Both the position numbers and the translations under genes were made by a program. Positions 25,277 to 33,145 of a DNA stretch of 43,200 bases are shown one piece after another (the first letter of the stretch is position 1; each line of letters begins with the position of its first letter). The stretch comes from Desulfobacterales bacterium HSG17 (GTDB taxonomy: Bacteria; Desulfobacterota; Desulfobacteria; Desulfobacterales; Desulfococcaceae), in assembly GCA_030377945.1 (NCBI GenBank), contig JAUCGD010000008.1, positions 1 through 43,200 on the forward strand, read 5' to 3'. The notes under the pieces were generated by a model, which did not search any database, was not told where the DNA came from, and saw nothing but the letters and a program-made list of their open reading frames with translations.

Positions 25277-26173
25277 CTATTGCTCCCGTTTTGCTTTCTT
25301 AGGTTTTTGTTTTTTCAAGTATGCTTCAAGTTTTTCCGGGGAAAACATTTCAAATATTTCATCCTCAGAAATTCCTTTGAGCCTCTGCCCAACGGAAATT
25401 CCTTTGAGCCTCTGCCCAACGGAAATTCCTTTGAGTCTCTGATCTGTCGAAAATTTCTTAAATATTTCTTCTGCGGGAAAGTTGTTAACAACATCATCAA
25501 CTGTCATGATGTCCAAAACATCCTCTTTTATTTCATTTCTAAAATCTTCAATAGTGTAAGGCATGGCTATTATCCCCTCTGTTTGATATTTGCTAATCAA
25601 TTTGTTAATGGCACTGCTCATTTCACTCAATTTCTTCCGATAGCTTGACACTCCAAATTGAACACTTTCCTGAACAGCACTAAACATTAGCCAGACTGCA
25701 TTTTTCTCTTTTTGTTCAATCTGGCTGGTGACAATCAGGCGTATATCCTGAATGCCCCAGCGCAGATCATATACTCCGTTTTTGACAGGTTTCAGATTTG
25801 CCTGCTTTGCCAGTTTAGCAGGAAATCTTGTGCAGACTGCGTATCTTTTAAAATCATCTTTTGGCAGCAGTTTCTTCATGGACGGGCTGACCTGCTTGCG
25901 GTAATTAACATAATGCCCGGTCAGTTCATCTGCTGACCAATCATCAAATGACTCCTGATGAGATTTATAGGAAAGCAGATTATGTTTTTCAAGGTTTTCC
26001 AGCCCATCGGGTATATCATGCACCGGAGTTCCATCTTTTTTTTCAATAATTACAACATCAAGAAACTGCTTTTTCAGGGAAAGGTCTTTTTCAAGCTCAA
26101 CTGTATATTTTGTATCGGTAAAAAAATCGGTCAGGGTTATTCCGAACAACCTGTGCCAGTCCGTAAATTTCAT
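25277..26173 (-). CDS. Hypothetical PD-(D/E)XK-like protein with C-terminal tandem repeats
   Basis: 298 residues. The N-terminal half starts KFTDWHRLFGITLTDFF and has KKQFLDVVIIEKK (~34-46) and LSYKSHQESFDD, a plausible D…E-x-K nuclease core as in Rpn-related proteins of filamentous cyanobacteria and Desulfonema-like bacteria. Residues ~203-235 match the 81-residue neighbour. A 27-bp tandem repeat then encodes three copies of GQRLKGISV. RBS AAGGA precedes the ATG. It sits between the BrxC-like and methyltransferase genes, where no core BREX gene is expected. Nuclease activity is an inference from a short motif only. Confidence 0.7.
   Translation of the reverse strand: MKFTDWHRLFGITLTDFFTDTKYTVELEKDLSLKKQFLDVVIIEKKDGTPVHDIPDGLENLEKHNLLSYKSHQESFDDWSADELTGHYVNYRKQVSPSMKKLLPKDDFKRYAVCTRFPAKLAKQANLKPVKNGVYDLRWGIQDIRLIVTSQIEQKEKNAVWLMFSAVQESVQFGVSSYRKKLSEMSSAINKLISKYQTEGIIAMPYTIEDFRNEIKEDVLDIMTVDDVVNNFPAEEIFKKFSTDQRLKGISVGQRLKGISVGQRLKGISEDEIFEMFSPEKLEAYLKKQKPKKAKREQ
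25365..25445 (-). repeat. 27-bp in-frame tandem repeat (three copies)
   Basis: Three copies of a 27-bp unit (plus strand gaaattcctttgagcctct and the following cgcccaacg-like bases), the first two near-identical and the last diverged. They encode GQRLKGISV repeats and a variant. The near-identity at DNA level points to recent slippage expansion. Confidence 0.85.
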
Positions 26174-26273
26174 GATTTTTCCTTGCCTGTTCTTCTTTTC
26201 ATATTTTAATCAATCTGCTGATTATTGTCAATTTTTTTGGCTGTCTGTACAAGTTGATTATGTGTATGATTAA

Positions 26274-26303
26274 TGTAGAGACAAGGCATGCCTTGTCTCT
26301 ACA
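26274..26303. repeat. Palindromic repeat, copy 2 of the MITE-like family
   Basis: A perfect 30-bp palindrome (centre between 26288 and 26289) identical over its inner 24 bp to that at 17208-17231. The left flank (26246-26273) also shares gtaca…agttgattatg with one outer arm of copy 1 in inverted orientation; the other arm is not recognisable. It lies 6-35 bases downstream of the BrxC-like stop codon and could double as a transcription terminator hairpin. Confidence 0.8.
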
Positions 26304-26308
26304 AGCAA

Positions 26309-29300
26309 TTATTTTAATTTAATACGCACTTCATTTTCCTGCTTGTTCTTTTTTATTTCATGTTCAAGTGCAAAAAATCTTGCCCTGAATTCTTCAAGGG
26401 TGGTCATTTCCTGGGACGGGAACAATTTATTCATTACCTGGCCTGCGCTTACTTCGACAATTTCAATTTCCTTGAACAATTTATCAATGGTTCTGACATC
26501 CTGGGTTGAAATATTATCAGGAAGTTTTTTGCTTTTTAAGATAGTTTGAATAAGCTCTTTTTCATCATCATTATCAAGAAACTGTACATTATCCTGATAC
26601 TCCCTGATTTCCCTTACAACATTTTTTTCATAGCTTGTAAACAACTGCTCAAGATTGTTTTCTATGCTGTCAATTTCAGCGGGAATGGTGCTGTATGTAA
26701 TCCCCTCAACAGGATACAGGCATTTAGGGCAGCGCACATTTGTTTGCAGCCTGTCTTCAAGATCAAAATTTTCGCATTTGTGCCGGTTGAGTTCATTCCA
26801 GGTTAAAACCAGCTGGTTAAATTTTGCATTTGAAATACAGGTAAGGTTATTAAGCAATTTTAATTTTATGAAAACAGGATTTGTATGATATGAATTTAAT
26901 GCATTCCACTCCACTTTTTTGCCCACAAACTTTTCATGAGCAGGATAATAAAAATCATAAATATAAGTTTTTTGAAACTGCTGAATCTTTCCTTTTACCG
27001 GGTTTCGCTGGGAACGGTCTTTAAACATATTAAAATCCGAACAGATTAAAACAATCTCATCCCTGAATTCTCGAATGCTGTCATATTTTTTGCTGTCAAT
27101 AACAAGCTGGGGATGTTTGTCAAGCAGTTCAATGGCATTATTCATATACCCGATGGCATTGTGAATTTCATTTTCATATTGGTTTATGGCATCAATGATC
27201 TCTTTTATCTGTTTCAGACTGATTGTAATTTTTGGGAGCAATGGATTGTAAACAGATTCCAGCTGACCAAACCTTGTATGATTTGCAATATCCAGCCCTT
27301 TCCAGTCAATGGCCGTAATATTTTCAAAATCTATTTGAATATGGTCAATATTAATATGAATAACCGGTCTCTGGCGGAGCTTGTTTATGGTATCTTCAAG
27401 GGATTTAATATCAGAAATCACTGATATTATCTTTTCCTTATATTCTTTAAAAGCATTTAACCGCTCTTTTTCAAGGGTGATTTTCTTGCCGTTAATAGAC
27501 AAGGCATTGAGCAGTCTGGCTGCAAAGTCATATGAATAATCTTCCTGGATTTTGGCATATGCAATGGTTTCAAATGCAGACAGGGTTTTAAATTTTTCTT
27601 TGACAGTATTTATATCAAGCTTATCCCCGCCTTTGACCTGTAACAATATCCTGCCCAGCACAGTCATGGCAATGAGTATAAAATATATGATTTCAGGCTC
27701 AAGTCCGTACTGGGATTTGCAGAGATATTCCACCAGATCCTTTTGAATATCTGTCACCTTGTTTTTATTAGCCTTTATTTTATCCATGATGAGCATGGCA
27801 ATCTCTGACCGGCTGATGTCCGGGTATTTCTGCTGATCCAGGAGACTCAGGTTCTGGAGAAAAGCAAGGGTATTTTTGCTCAATTTTGTAAAATCCCCTT
27901 TGCACAGATCCAAAGCAAAGGTGTTTAAGGAGTTGATAATATTTGTTGAAGATAATTGAATAAAATATTTGGGATGCAAAGGATATGCTTTGTTAAAAGG
28001 CTCGTCAAACACAGATGTTTTAAACTCATCAATGATTTCAATAAAGCTTGTGCGCTCCCTGTTGATATGGGATTTTATTGATTCAGGGCTGTTGTTAAAA
28101 CTGCATTTGGCATGGTTCATTAAAAGCTTCATCAGGCGGTATTTCAGGCCGTTTATCTTGGTCTGGCCTTTATAATAGCCGTTAATCCTGTCTTCCAGCT
28201 TTTTGGTCATTATATGCTTGTTAAAATTATTATTAATCAGGGCTTTAATTGCCACTATTTCCCTGAGAATCTCAATATTTTCAATCCTGCTGATTTCAAA
28301 TTTTATTGAAAGCTGGTTTGGCACAAATGTTTTGGAAAATTTTTTAACAAAAGGCGATATAAACACAATAGCATAATCCATATCAGAAAGGGCTGAAAAT
28401 TTTGATTTGTCCTTAACAAAGATAATATATCCTTTGCGGAAAGATTTAACGGATCTCCATTCGCATTCATCGTAAAAAACATCAGAATGCCCTTCAACAC
28501 GCTCAAGTTCAAGTATCTCCGAAAGCTGGGTAAACAATTCATATTCCACCTCGGAATCAGAAATATTTGCAGCTTTCTGCTCAATCTTCTGGTCAATATC
28601 AACCCCTGCTTTTGTTATAAATTTGAAGTATTCAAGCCCTGTGGATTCATCTTTTGAGGTTTTTATATATTCGCCTTCGGTAACTTCCCGAATCTTTTTT
28701 ATAATCAGGGAAATATTGTCAGCAGCCGTAAAAAGCTTTTTTTGGGGTAAAAGCATGAGATTGTTGGCCAGTTCCTGGGCAACCAGTCCTTTTTCGCCCC
28801 TGTCCCACAGGGAATATACAGCCAGTCCCCTGATGATTTTCAATGCATCGTCCTGGTATTTTTTCTCTATAAGATTAATCTTCTGGGACAGGATATTCAT
28901 TACCTTTGTAATCTCATAAATTTCTTCAATATTGCGCTTGTTGGGATCATTGTTTAGAATATCGTATATTTTTTCAAAGGTGATGAAATAGGGAAAAGGC
29001 TTGTTTAAAAGATATTTTATCTCTGACATGGCAAATTGAATAACTCCCCGTTTTTCAAAATAGGGAAGGTCTTTGAACAAATCCAGCATAAAGGGTGTCA
29101 GAGGGAAAAGATTAATATATTCGTCAATATTTGCGCTCACATCATCAATTTTTTCCAGATAAGGGGAAAATTTCTGTTCAAGCTTATGCTGCTGCTCACT
29201 GGTTTTTGGGACAAGCCTGGTGGAAATAACCTTTTTAATATCTTCCTTGTGGATGATTATATTTTGAAAACGCTCGCCGATTCTCCCTATTTCTGCTGCC

Positions 29301-30505
29301 ACATCCTTAAACTTGGAACCTGTAAAAACATCTTCCTGCATTGAACCGACAAACATAATATCCTGGGCCTGGCAGACCTGGCCTATAAGCCTTAGAAACT
29401 GGAGACCGGATTTCATCTCCTCTTTCTGCTTTGAAAGCAGAAAATCCGAAATTTCATCCATAATTACCAGAAGACCGATGGAAGAATCCTTTTGTTTGAT
29501 AATATCAAGGATTGTCTTTATATTTTCCTTATCGTCAAAATCCTCGGAAGGGTCAAATATCGGAATGTCAATATCATGCTTTAATTTAAGCTGTTTTCTG
29601 ATGTTTTTGAAAAAAAAATCTTTCAGGTTAAGCCCAAAAGGTTGAAGCTCAAATTGAACCGAATAGAAACTTCTTTTTTGATTTTTTACAGAATTTTTGA
29701 TTTTTTCATTTTTTATAAACTCTGCAAGCACAGGTTCTTCAACCAGACTGATTAAAAAGCCGATTAAATGGGATTTCCCGCTGCCATAGTTTCCTATAAC
29801 CGTACAAGCCTGATGGCTGGGTTTTTCCAGGTTTTCAAAAAATTCAGCAATCTGTGTTTCAAGGGATTGGGATATAACATAGCTTTTAACCAGTTCAGCC
29901 CGCTTGCCTGTTTCATCCAGGTCTGCATCAATATCAACAACAGCTTTTATCTCCTGGAAATTAAAGAGCCTGCCAACTGCATCAGGGTCAAGGGTTGAAT
30001 AATCTGTTATCAATTCCCTTAGTTCGGGTTTATGGGTAAAATTATCATCAATATCTTTAATATCTGCCAGAACTATTTCATTTACTTCCTGGTCAAAATA
30101 ATCTTCTGCTCCTGGCTGGCTGTGGTGAATTCTTTTGCCCAGGCGGGTTTCATCCTCCAGAAAAATCACGCAGTTTTTATTCCTGGAATTATATTTAAAT
30201 GCTCCGACCGGTGAAATTTTAAGAAACATTTCATGGTATAGAATACCCGCGTTGGTAAGAACTATGTTTGAAGATTTCGAATTAAACCATTTTTTTATTT
30301 TTAAACCTATTTCAAAATCTTCAATCGTGCCTGCTTGCAGTTCTTCATGAATGAAAAGCAGCTGGGCTTCAACATCAACAATCTCCCAGCCCATGCTTTT
30401 AAGGTAATCAATAATTTTACTTTTCCTGACCTCATCTTTGCCAATTATTCCCAGCAGTTTAAATCTAAGGCTGTCTGCCTGAACCAATAAGGTATTCAAA
30501 TCCAT
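26309..30505 (-). CDS. brxC: BrxF-BrxC-like fusion ATPase (DUF6079-type)
   Basis: 1398 residues. From ~155 onwards it is a BrxC/PglY-like giant ATPase: Walker A IGNYGSGKSH (237-246), Walker B LLVIMDEISDF (345-355), sensor-like FVGSMQEDVF, a long helical body, and a Cys zinc motif near the end (CPKCLYPV, ~1265). The first ~150 residues read like BrxF, the small ATPase encoded just before brxC in type 3: a hydrophobic KLLGIIGKDEVRKSK where the P-loop should be, IVLTNAGILYHEMFLKISPV like its 'DNIEILF…DPL' segment, then NSRNKNCVIFLED and HHSQPGAEDYF like 'SRNRT' and 'PGHPEY'. The P-loop of this part is degenerate. No stand-alone brxF is present. It is the first gene of the operon. BrxC assignment is firm, the BrxF part is my inference. 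Confidence 0.8.
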   Translation of the reverse strand: MDLNTLLVQADSLRFKLLGIIGKDEVRKSKIIDYLKSMGWEIVDVEAQLLFIHEELQAGTIEDFEIGLKIKKWFNSKSSNIVLTNAGILYHEMFLKISPVGAFKYNSRNKNCVIFLEDETRLGKRIHHSQPGAEDYFDQEVNEIVLADIKDIDDNFTHKPELRELITDYSTLDPDAVGRLFNFQEIKAVVDIDADLDETGKRAELVKSYVISQSLETQIAEFFENLEKPSHQACTVIGNYGSGKSHLIGFLISLVEEPVLAEFIKNEKIKNSVKNQKRSFYSVQFELQPFGLNLKDFFFKNIRKQLKLKHDIDIPIFDPSEDFDDKENIKTILDIIKQKDSSIGLLVIMDEISDFLLSKQKEEMKSGLQFLRLIGQVCQAQDIMFVGSMQEDVFTGSKFKDVAAEIGRIGERFQNIIIHKEDIKKVISTRLVPKTSEQQHKLEQKFSPYLEKIDDVSANIDEYINLFPLTPFMLDLFKDLPYFEKRGVIQFAMSEIKYLLNKPFPYFITFEKIYDILNNDPNKRNIEEIYEITKVMNILSQKINLIEKKYQDDALKIIRGLAVYSLWDRGEKGLVAQELANNLMLLPQKKLFTAADNISLIIKKIREVTEGEYIKTSKDESTGLEYFKFITKAGVDIDQKIEQKAANISDSEVEYELFTQLSEILELERVEGHSDVFYDECEWRSVKSFRKGYIIFVKDKSKFSALSDMDYAIVFISPFVKKFSKTFVPNQLSIKFEISRIENIEILREIVAIKALINNNFNKHIMTKKLEDRINGYYKGQTKINGLKYRLMKLLMNHAKCSFNNSPESIKSHINRERTSFIEIIDEFKTSVFDEPFNKAYPLHPKYFIQLSSTNIINSLNTFALDLCKGDFTKLSKNTLAFLQNLSLLDQQKYPDISRSEIAMLIMDKIKANKNKVTDIQKDLVEYLCKSQYGLEPEIIYFILIAMTVLGRILLQVKGGDKLDINTVKEKFKTLSAFETIAYAKIQEDYSYDFAARLLNALSINGKKITLEKERLNAFKEYKEKIISVISDIKSLEDTINKLRQRPVIHINIDHIQIDFENITAIDWKGLDIANHTRFGQLESVYNPLLPKITISLKQIKEIIDAINQYENEIHNAIGYMNNAIELLDKHPQLVIDSKKYDSIREFRDEIVLICSDFNMFKDRSQRNPVKGKIQQFQKTYIYDFYYPAHEKFVGKKVEWNALNSYHTNPVFIKLKLLNNLTCISNAKFNQLVLTWNELNRHKCENFDLEDRLQTNVRCPKCLYPVEGITYSTIPAEIDSIENNLEQLFTSYEKNVVREIREYQDNVQFLDNDDEKELIQTILKSKKLPDNISTQDVRTIDKLFKEIEIVEVSAGQVMNKLFPSQEMTTLEEFRARFFALEHEIKKNKQENEVRIKLK

Positions 30506-30537
30506 ATTTCAGCACTCCCCGGCATATTTTATAATTA

Positions 30538-30567
30538 TTAATACATAAACAGCCTGTGATTTATCAA
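30538..30567 (-). promoter_or_regulatory. Candidate promoter of the BREX operon
   Basis: Minus-strand TTGATA (30562-30567), an 18-base spacer, then TATTAA (30538-30543), about 33 bases before the BrxF-BrxC start. The match is moderate and no regulator site was recognised. The opposite direction serves yceH. Confidence 0.3.
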
Positions 30568-30662
30568 TCTGCTTACAGGAAAACAATGTTTTTCTTGAAA
30601 GCAGGATTGTTATGATATATTCACAGGAAAGAAGTGAAATTCACAAATTTAAGGAGGATTTT

Positions 30663-31328
30663 ATGGATATATTGTTAGACCCTGTTGAAGCTCGTATTCT
30701 TGGCGCTCTTTTGGAAAAAGAAATGACCACACCAGACTATTATCCTCTTACCTTAAATGCCCTGGCAAGTGCATGTAATCAGAAGAGTAACAGATTACCT
30801 GTTATGAGTCTTGATGAAGATACATTGACCCGGGCAATTGATACTTTGAAAAAAAAGCAGATGATCTGGCAGGTTCGGATGGCCGGAAGCCGTGCCCTTA
30901 AATATGAGCATAATATGAAACGGTTTGAGGATATATCAAAGCGGGAGGCTGCTATACTTTGTGTTCTTCTTCTGCGCGGGCCTCAGACTGTGGGGGAGAT
31001 ACGAACCCGCTGCGGCCGGATGTATGAGTTTAACGGTCTTAGTGAGGTTGAAAGAAGTATTAACAATCTTATGGAGCGGGAAGAAGGCGCTTTTACAGTT
31101 AAACTTCCCCTTAGTCCGGGTCATAAGGAATTTCGTTATACACACCTGCTTTGCGGAGAGGTTAATATTGATGAAGAACAGGATGCACCGGTTTACAGTA
31201 CTGAACCCCTTGAAATTCGATACCAGGATTCCAATATCACGGAACTTGAACAAAGAGTTGTAAACCTGGAAACGGAACTGGATTCACTTAAAATTCAATT
31301 TGCAGAGTTTATCAAGCAGTTTGAATAG
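30663..31328 (+). CDS. yceH: YceH-family protein (UPF0502 / DUF480)
   Basis: 221 residues from the ATG at 30663, which is preceded by a perfect AAGGAGG; an in-frame ATG at 30612 lacks this. Starts LDPVEARILGALLEKEMTTP, with PLTLNALASACNQKSNR, then the second winged-helix repeat LLLRGPQTVGEIRTRCGRM. These are two tandem winged-helix domains of conserved unknown function, followed by a short coiled coil at the C-terminus. Length and motifs match the E. coli family. It is divergent from the BREX operon and marks the return to core genome. Confidence 0.92.
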   Translation: MDILLDPVEARILGALLEKEMTTPDYYPLTLNALASACNQKSNRLPVMSLDEDTLTRAIDTLKKKQMIWQVRMAGSRALKYEHNMKRFEDISKREAAILCVLLLRGPQTVGEIRTRCGRMYEFNGLSEVERSINNLMEREEGAFTVKLPLSPGHKEFRYTHLLCGEVNIDEEQDAPVYSTEPLEIRYQDSNITELEQRVVNLETELDSLKIQFAEFIKQFE

Positions 31329-31848
31329 AGATTTCTTTGAGGCACTGTTCATAAATTTCTCTGTTGCTGTCTGAAAAAACAACAAATATTACCTTTGTTA
31401 TTAAAGGGTTGTTTTCCAGAAAAGTACTGGTTGTCTTTATGGCAATCCTGCACGCATCTTCTAAAGGATATCCATAAACCCCGCAGCTTACAGCCGGGAA
31501 TGCAATGGTTTTTACATTATTATCTGCTGCAAGCTGCAAAGTGTTTTGGTAACATGATGTCAGCAGCACACTGTCTTCAGGTTCTCTGCTGTATATTGGA
31601 CCTACTGTATGAATTACATGTTTTGCTGGCAGGTTGTAGGCTTTTGTAATTTTTGCATCTCCTGTGGGGCATCCACCTATGGTTTTGCATTCCTCAAGAA
31701 GTTTCGGACCTGCTGCACTGTGAATGGCTCCATCAACCCCGCCTCCGCCTAAAAGGCTGTTATTTGCTGCATTTACTATGGCATCAACATCAAGCTTTGT
31801 AATATCGCCCTGATAAACTTCCATGCAGTCAAGAATTTGCTTTTTCAT
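31312..31848 (-). CDS. Macro-domain ADP-ribose hydrolase (YmdB-like)
   Basis: 178 residues from the ATG at 31848, which has AAGGTG upstream; the longer start at 31878 has no RBS. Macro signature: GDITKLDVDAIVNAANNSLL, GGGGVDGAIHSAAGP, GDAKITKAYNLPAKHVIHTVGP, and AFPAVSCGVYGYP. These are the loops that bind ADP-ribose; this MacroD-like class removes O-acetyl- or mono-ADP-ribose. Its 3' end overlaps the convergent yceH by 17 bases. Confidence 0.93.
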   Translation of the reverse strand: MKKQILDCMEVYQGDITKLDVDAIVNAANNSLLGGGGVDGAIHSAAGPKLLEECKTIGGCPTGDAKITKAYNLPAKHVIHTVGPIYSREPEDSVLLTSCYQNTLQLAADNNVKTIAFPAVSCGVYGYPLEDACRIAIKTTSTFLENNPLITKVIFVVFSDSNREIYEQCLKEISIQTA

Positions 31849-31897
31849 ATTATTCACCTTCCAGATTGTTTTTTTCAATTTGTTTTAGTATTTTTTT

Positions 31898-31960
31898 AAC
31901 CACGAATTACACGAATTACACGAATTAAAAAATTTGAATCTATTCGTGTTATTCGTGGTT
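31898..31960. repeat. Long inverted repeat / hairpin
   Basis: Arms aaccacgaattacacgaat (31898-31916) and attcgtgttattcgtggtt (31942-31960) pair with one mismatch. The left arm has an extra copy of the acacgaatt unit. T-runs follow on both strands, so it can end transcription in either direction; it lies 2 bases past the FmdB-type gene stop. Repeats of this 'acacgaatt' type recur in many environmental genomes and may be REP-like. Confidence 0.75.
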
Positions 31961-31962
31961 TT

Positions 31963-32466
31963 TTAATCAGGATGCAGATCATAAAGGGTTTCATCTTTAG
32001 CTGGAGCCTGCAATTTTTTGCGAAAATCCCTGCCTTTTTTCCCTGGCATTAAAAAAGGATCTTCATTTTCCAGGATGTCTCCCATCTCAGCCTCTATCTG
32101 GTCAGGCTCTTCGCCTCTTTCAAGACGTGCCAGGGCTTCTTCCATACCCTGCCCCATTTTTACTCCTGTCATATCCGAAAGCTTACGCATGAGATTGGCT
32201 GCCTGTTTGGGATCATCTTCATTAATATTTTCAGACTCTTTTGCAAGAACCTGCATGGCCTGTTCCATTTTGCTCTCATCAAAAGGCATATCATCCATAT
32301 CATCTTTTTCTTTTGCTTTTCCTGTAAAGGCAAAAAGCGATACTTGTCTGTCCAGTATATCTTTTTTACATTTTGGACAGGCAGGGCAGGTGGCAGTATC
32401 AATACTTTTTGAAAAAAAACTAAACACAATATGGCAGTCATTGCAATAAAACTCATATATGGGCAT
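31963..32466 (-). CDS. FmdB-type zinc-ribbon protein
   Basis: 167 residues. MPIYEFYCNDCHIVF opens a CxxC…CxxC zinc ribbon (C8, C11, C27/C30, C33) of the FmdB/CxxC_CxxC family. The remainder is acidic and helical, with LARLERGEEPDQIEAEMGD and a LYDLHPD end. Family members are putative regulatory or assembly proteins of unknown mechanism. AGGAG lies before the ATG. The gene appears monocistronic, bounded by the hairpin downstream. Confidence 0.85.
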   Translation of the reverse strand: MPIYEFYCNDCHIVFSFFSKSIDTATCPACPKCKKDILDRQVSLFAFTGKAKEKDDMDDMPFDESKMEQAMQVLAKESENINEDDPKQAANLMRKLSDMTGVKMGQGMEEALARLERGEEPDQIEAEMGDILENEDPFLMPGKKGRDFRKKLQAPAKDETLYDLHPD

Positions 32467-32671
32467 AAAATATCTCCTGTATAATATCCGATCAAATTAC
32501 AAAAAGGAATTTTTTGATTATGTTTAAAGGGTTTGTTAACGTATTTGTTTTTTAATTGTCAATTATATTCATAAAAACACTTTTTGACAACAAGGTTTGT
32601 TCAGTGATAGAAACCAAATTAAATATCAAAACCAAATTAAATACTTAACATGCTTAAATAGGAGGGTTAAT

Positions 32672-33145
32672 ATGGAAAAAAAATGGCTGTCCGTTTTTGG
32701 CAAGATGACCTATGGTATTTATGCCCTTACAACTGCATTTGAAGATAAAATCAATGGAATGATTGCTTCATGGGTGTCGCAGATTTCATATGCTCCTCCT
32801 TTAATAACCGTTGCTGTTCATCCTGACAGATATTCCCATGACTTGATAAGTCAAAGCAAATGCTTTGCCCTGCATGTTCTGTCCAAAGACCAAAAAGATT
32901 TTCTGAAACGATTCAAAGGCCCTGATCCCGCTGCAAAATTTTCAAATATTGAATGGATAAAAGGTAAAACAGGCTCTCCTGTTTTCAATGACTGCGCTGC
33001 ATGGTTTGAATGTGAAGTTATAAACAGCTTTAATCCGGGAAATCATACTGTTTTTATTGGAAAGGTTGTTAATGCAAAAAACCTGTCTGAAAAACCTGTC
33101 ATGAGTACGGCAGATTATGACGGGGCTTATATTGGGAAATCATGA
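32672..33145 (+). CDS. Flavin reductase-like FMN-binding protein
   Basis: 157 residues from the ATG at 32672, preceded by AGGAGGG; the frame stays open upstream but without RBS. Pattern: [47 protein letters not shown], and a C-terminal [23 protein letters not shown]. This is the flavin-reductase domain that binds FMN, as in rubredoxin-type oxidoreductases of anaerobes. It ends in a 4-base ATGA overlap with the chemoreceptor gene, suggesting the two are co-translated. Confidence 0.88.
   Translation: MEKKWLSVFGKMTYGIYALTTAFEDKINGMIASWVSQISYAPPLITVAVHPDRYSHDLISQSKCFALHVLSKDQKDFLKRFKGPDPAAKFSNIEWIKGKTGSPVFNDCAAWFECEVINSFNPGNHTVFIGKVVNAKNLSEKPVMSTADYDGAYIGKS

Noticed and set aside
25365..25445. 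27-bp repeats as a small CRISPR array
   Set aside because: Units are directly adjacent without spacers and are read in frame within an open gene.
25029..26173. 81- and 298-residue genes as a toxin-antitoxin pair
   Set aside because: The small protein resembles the C-terminus of the larger one rather than a DNA-binding antitoxin, and no toxin fold is visible.
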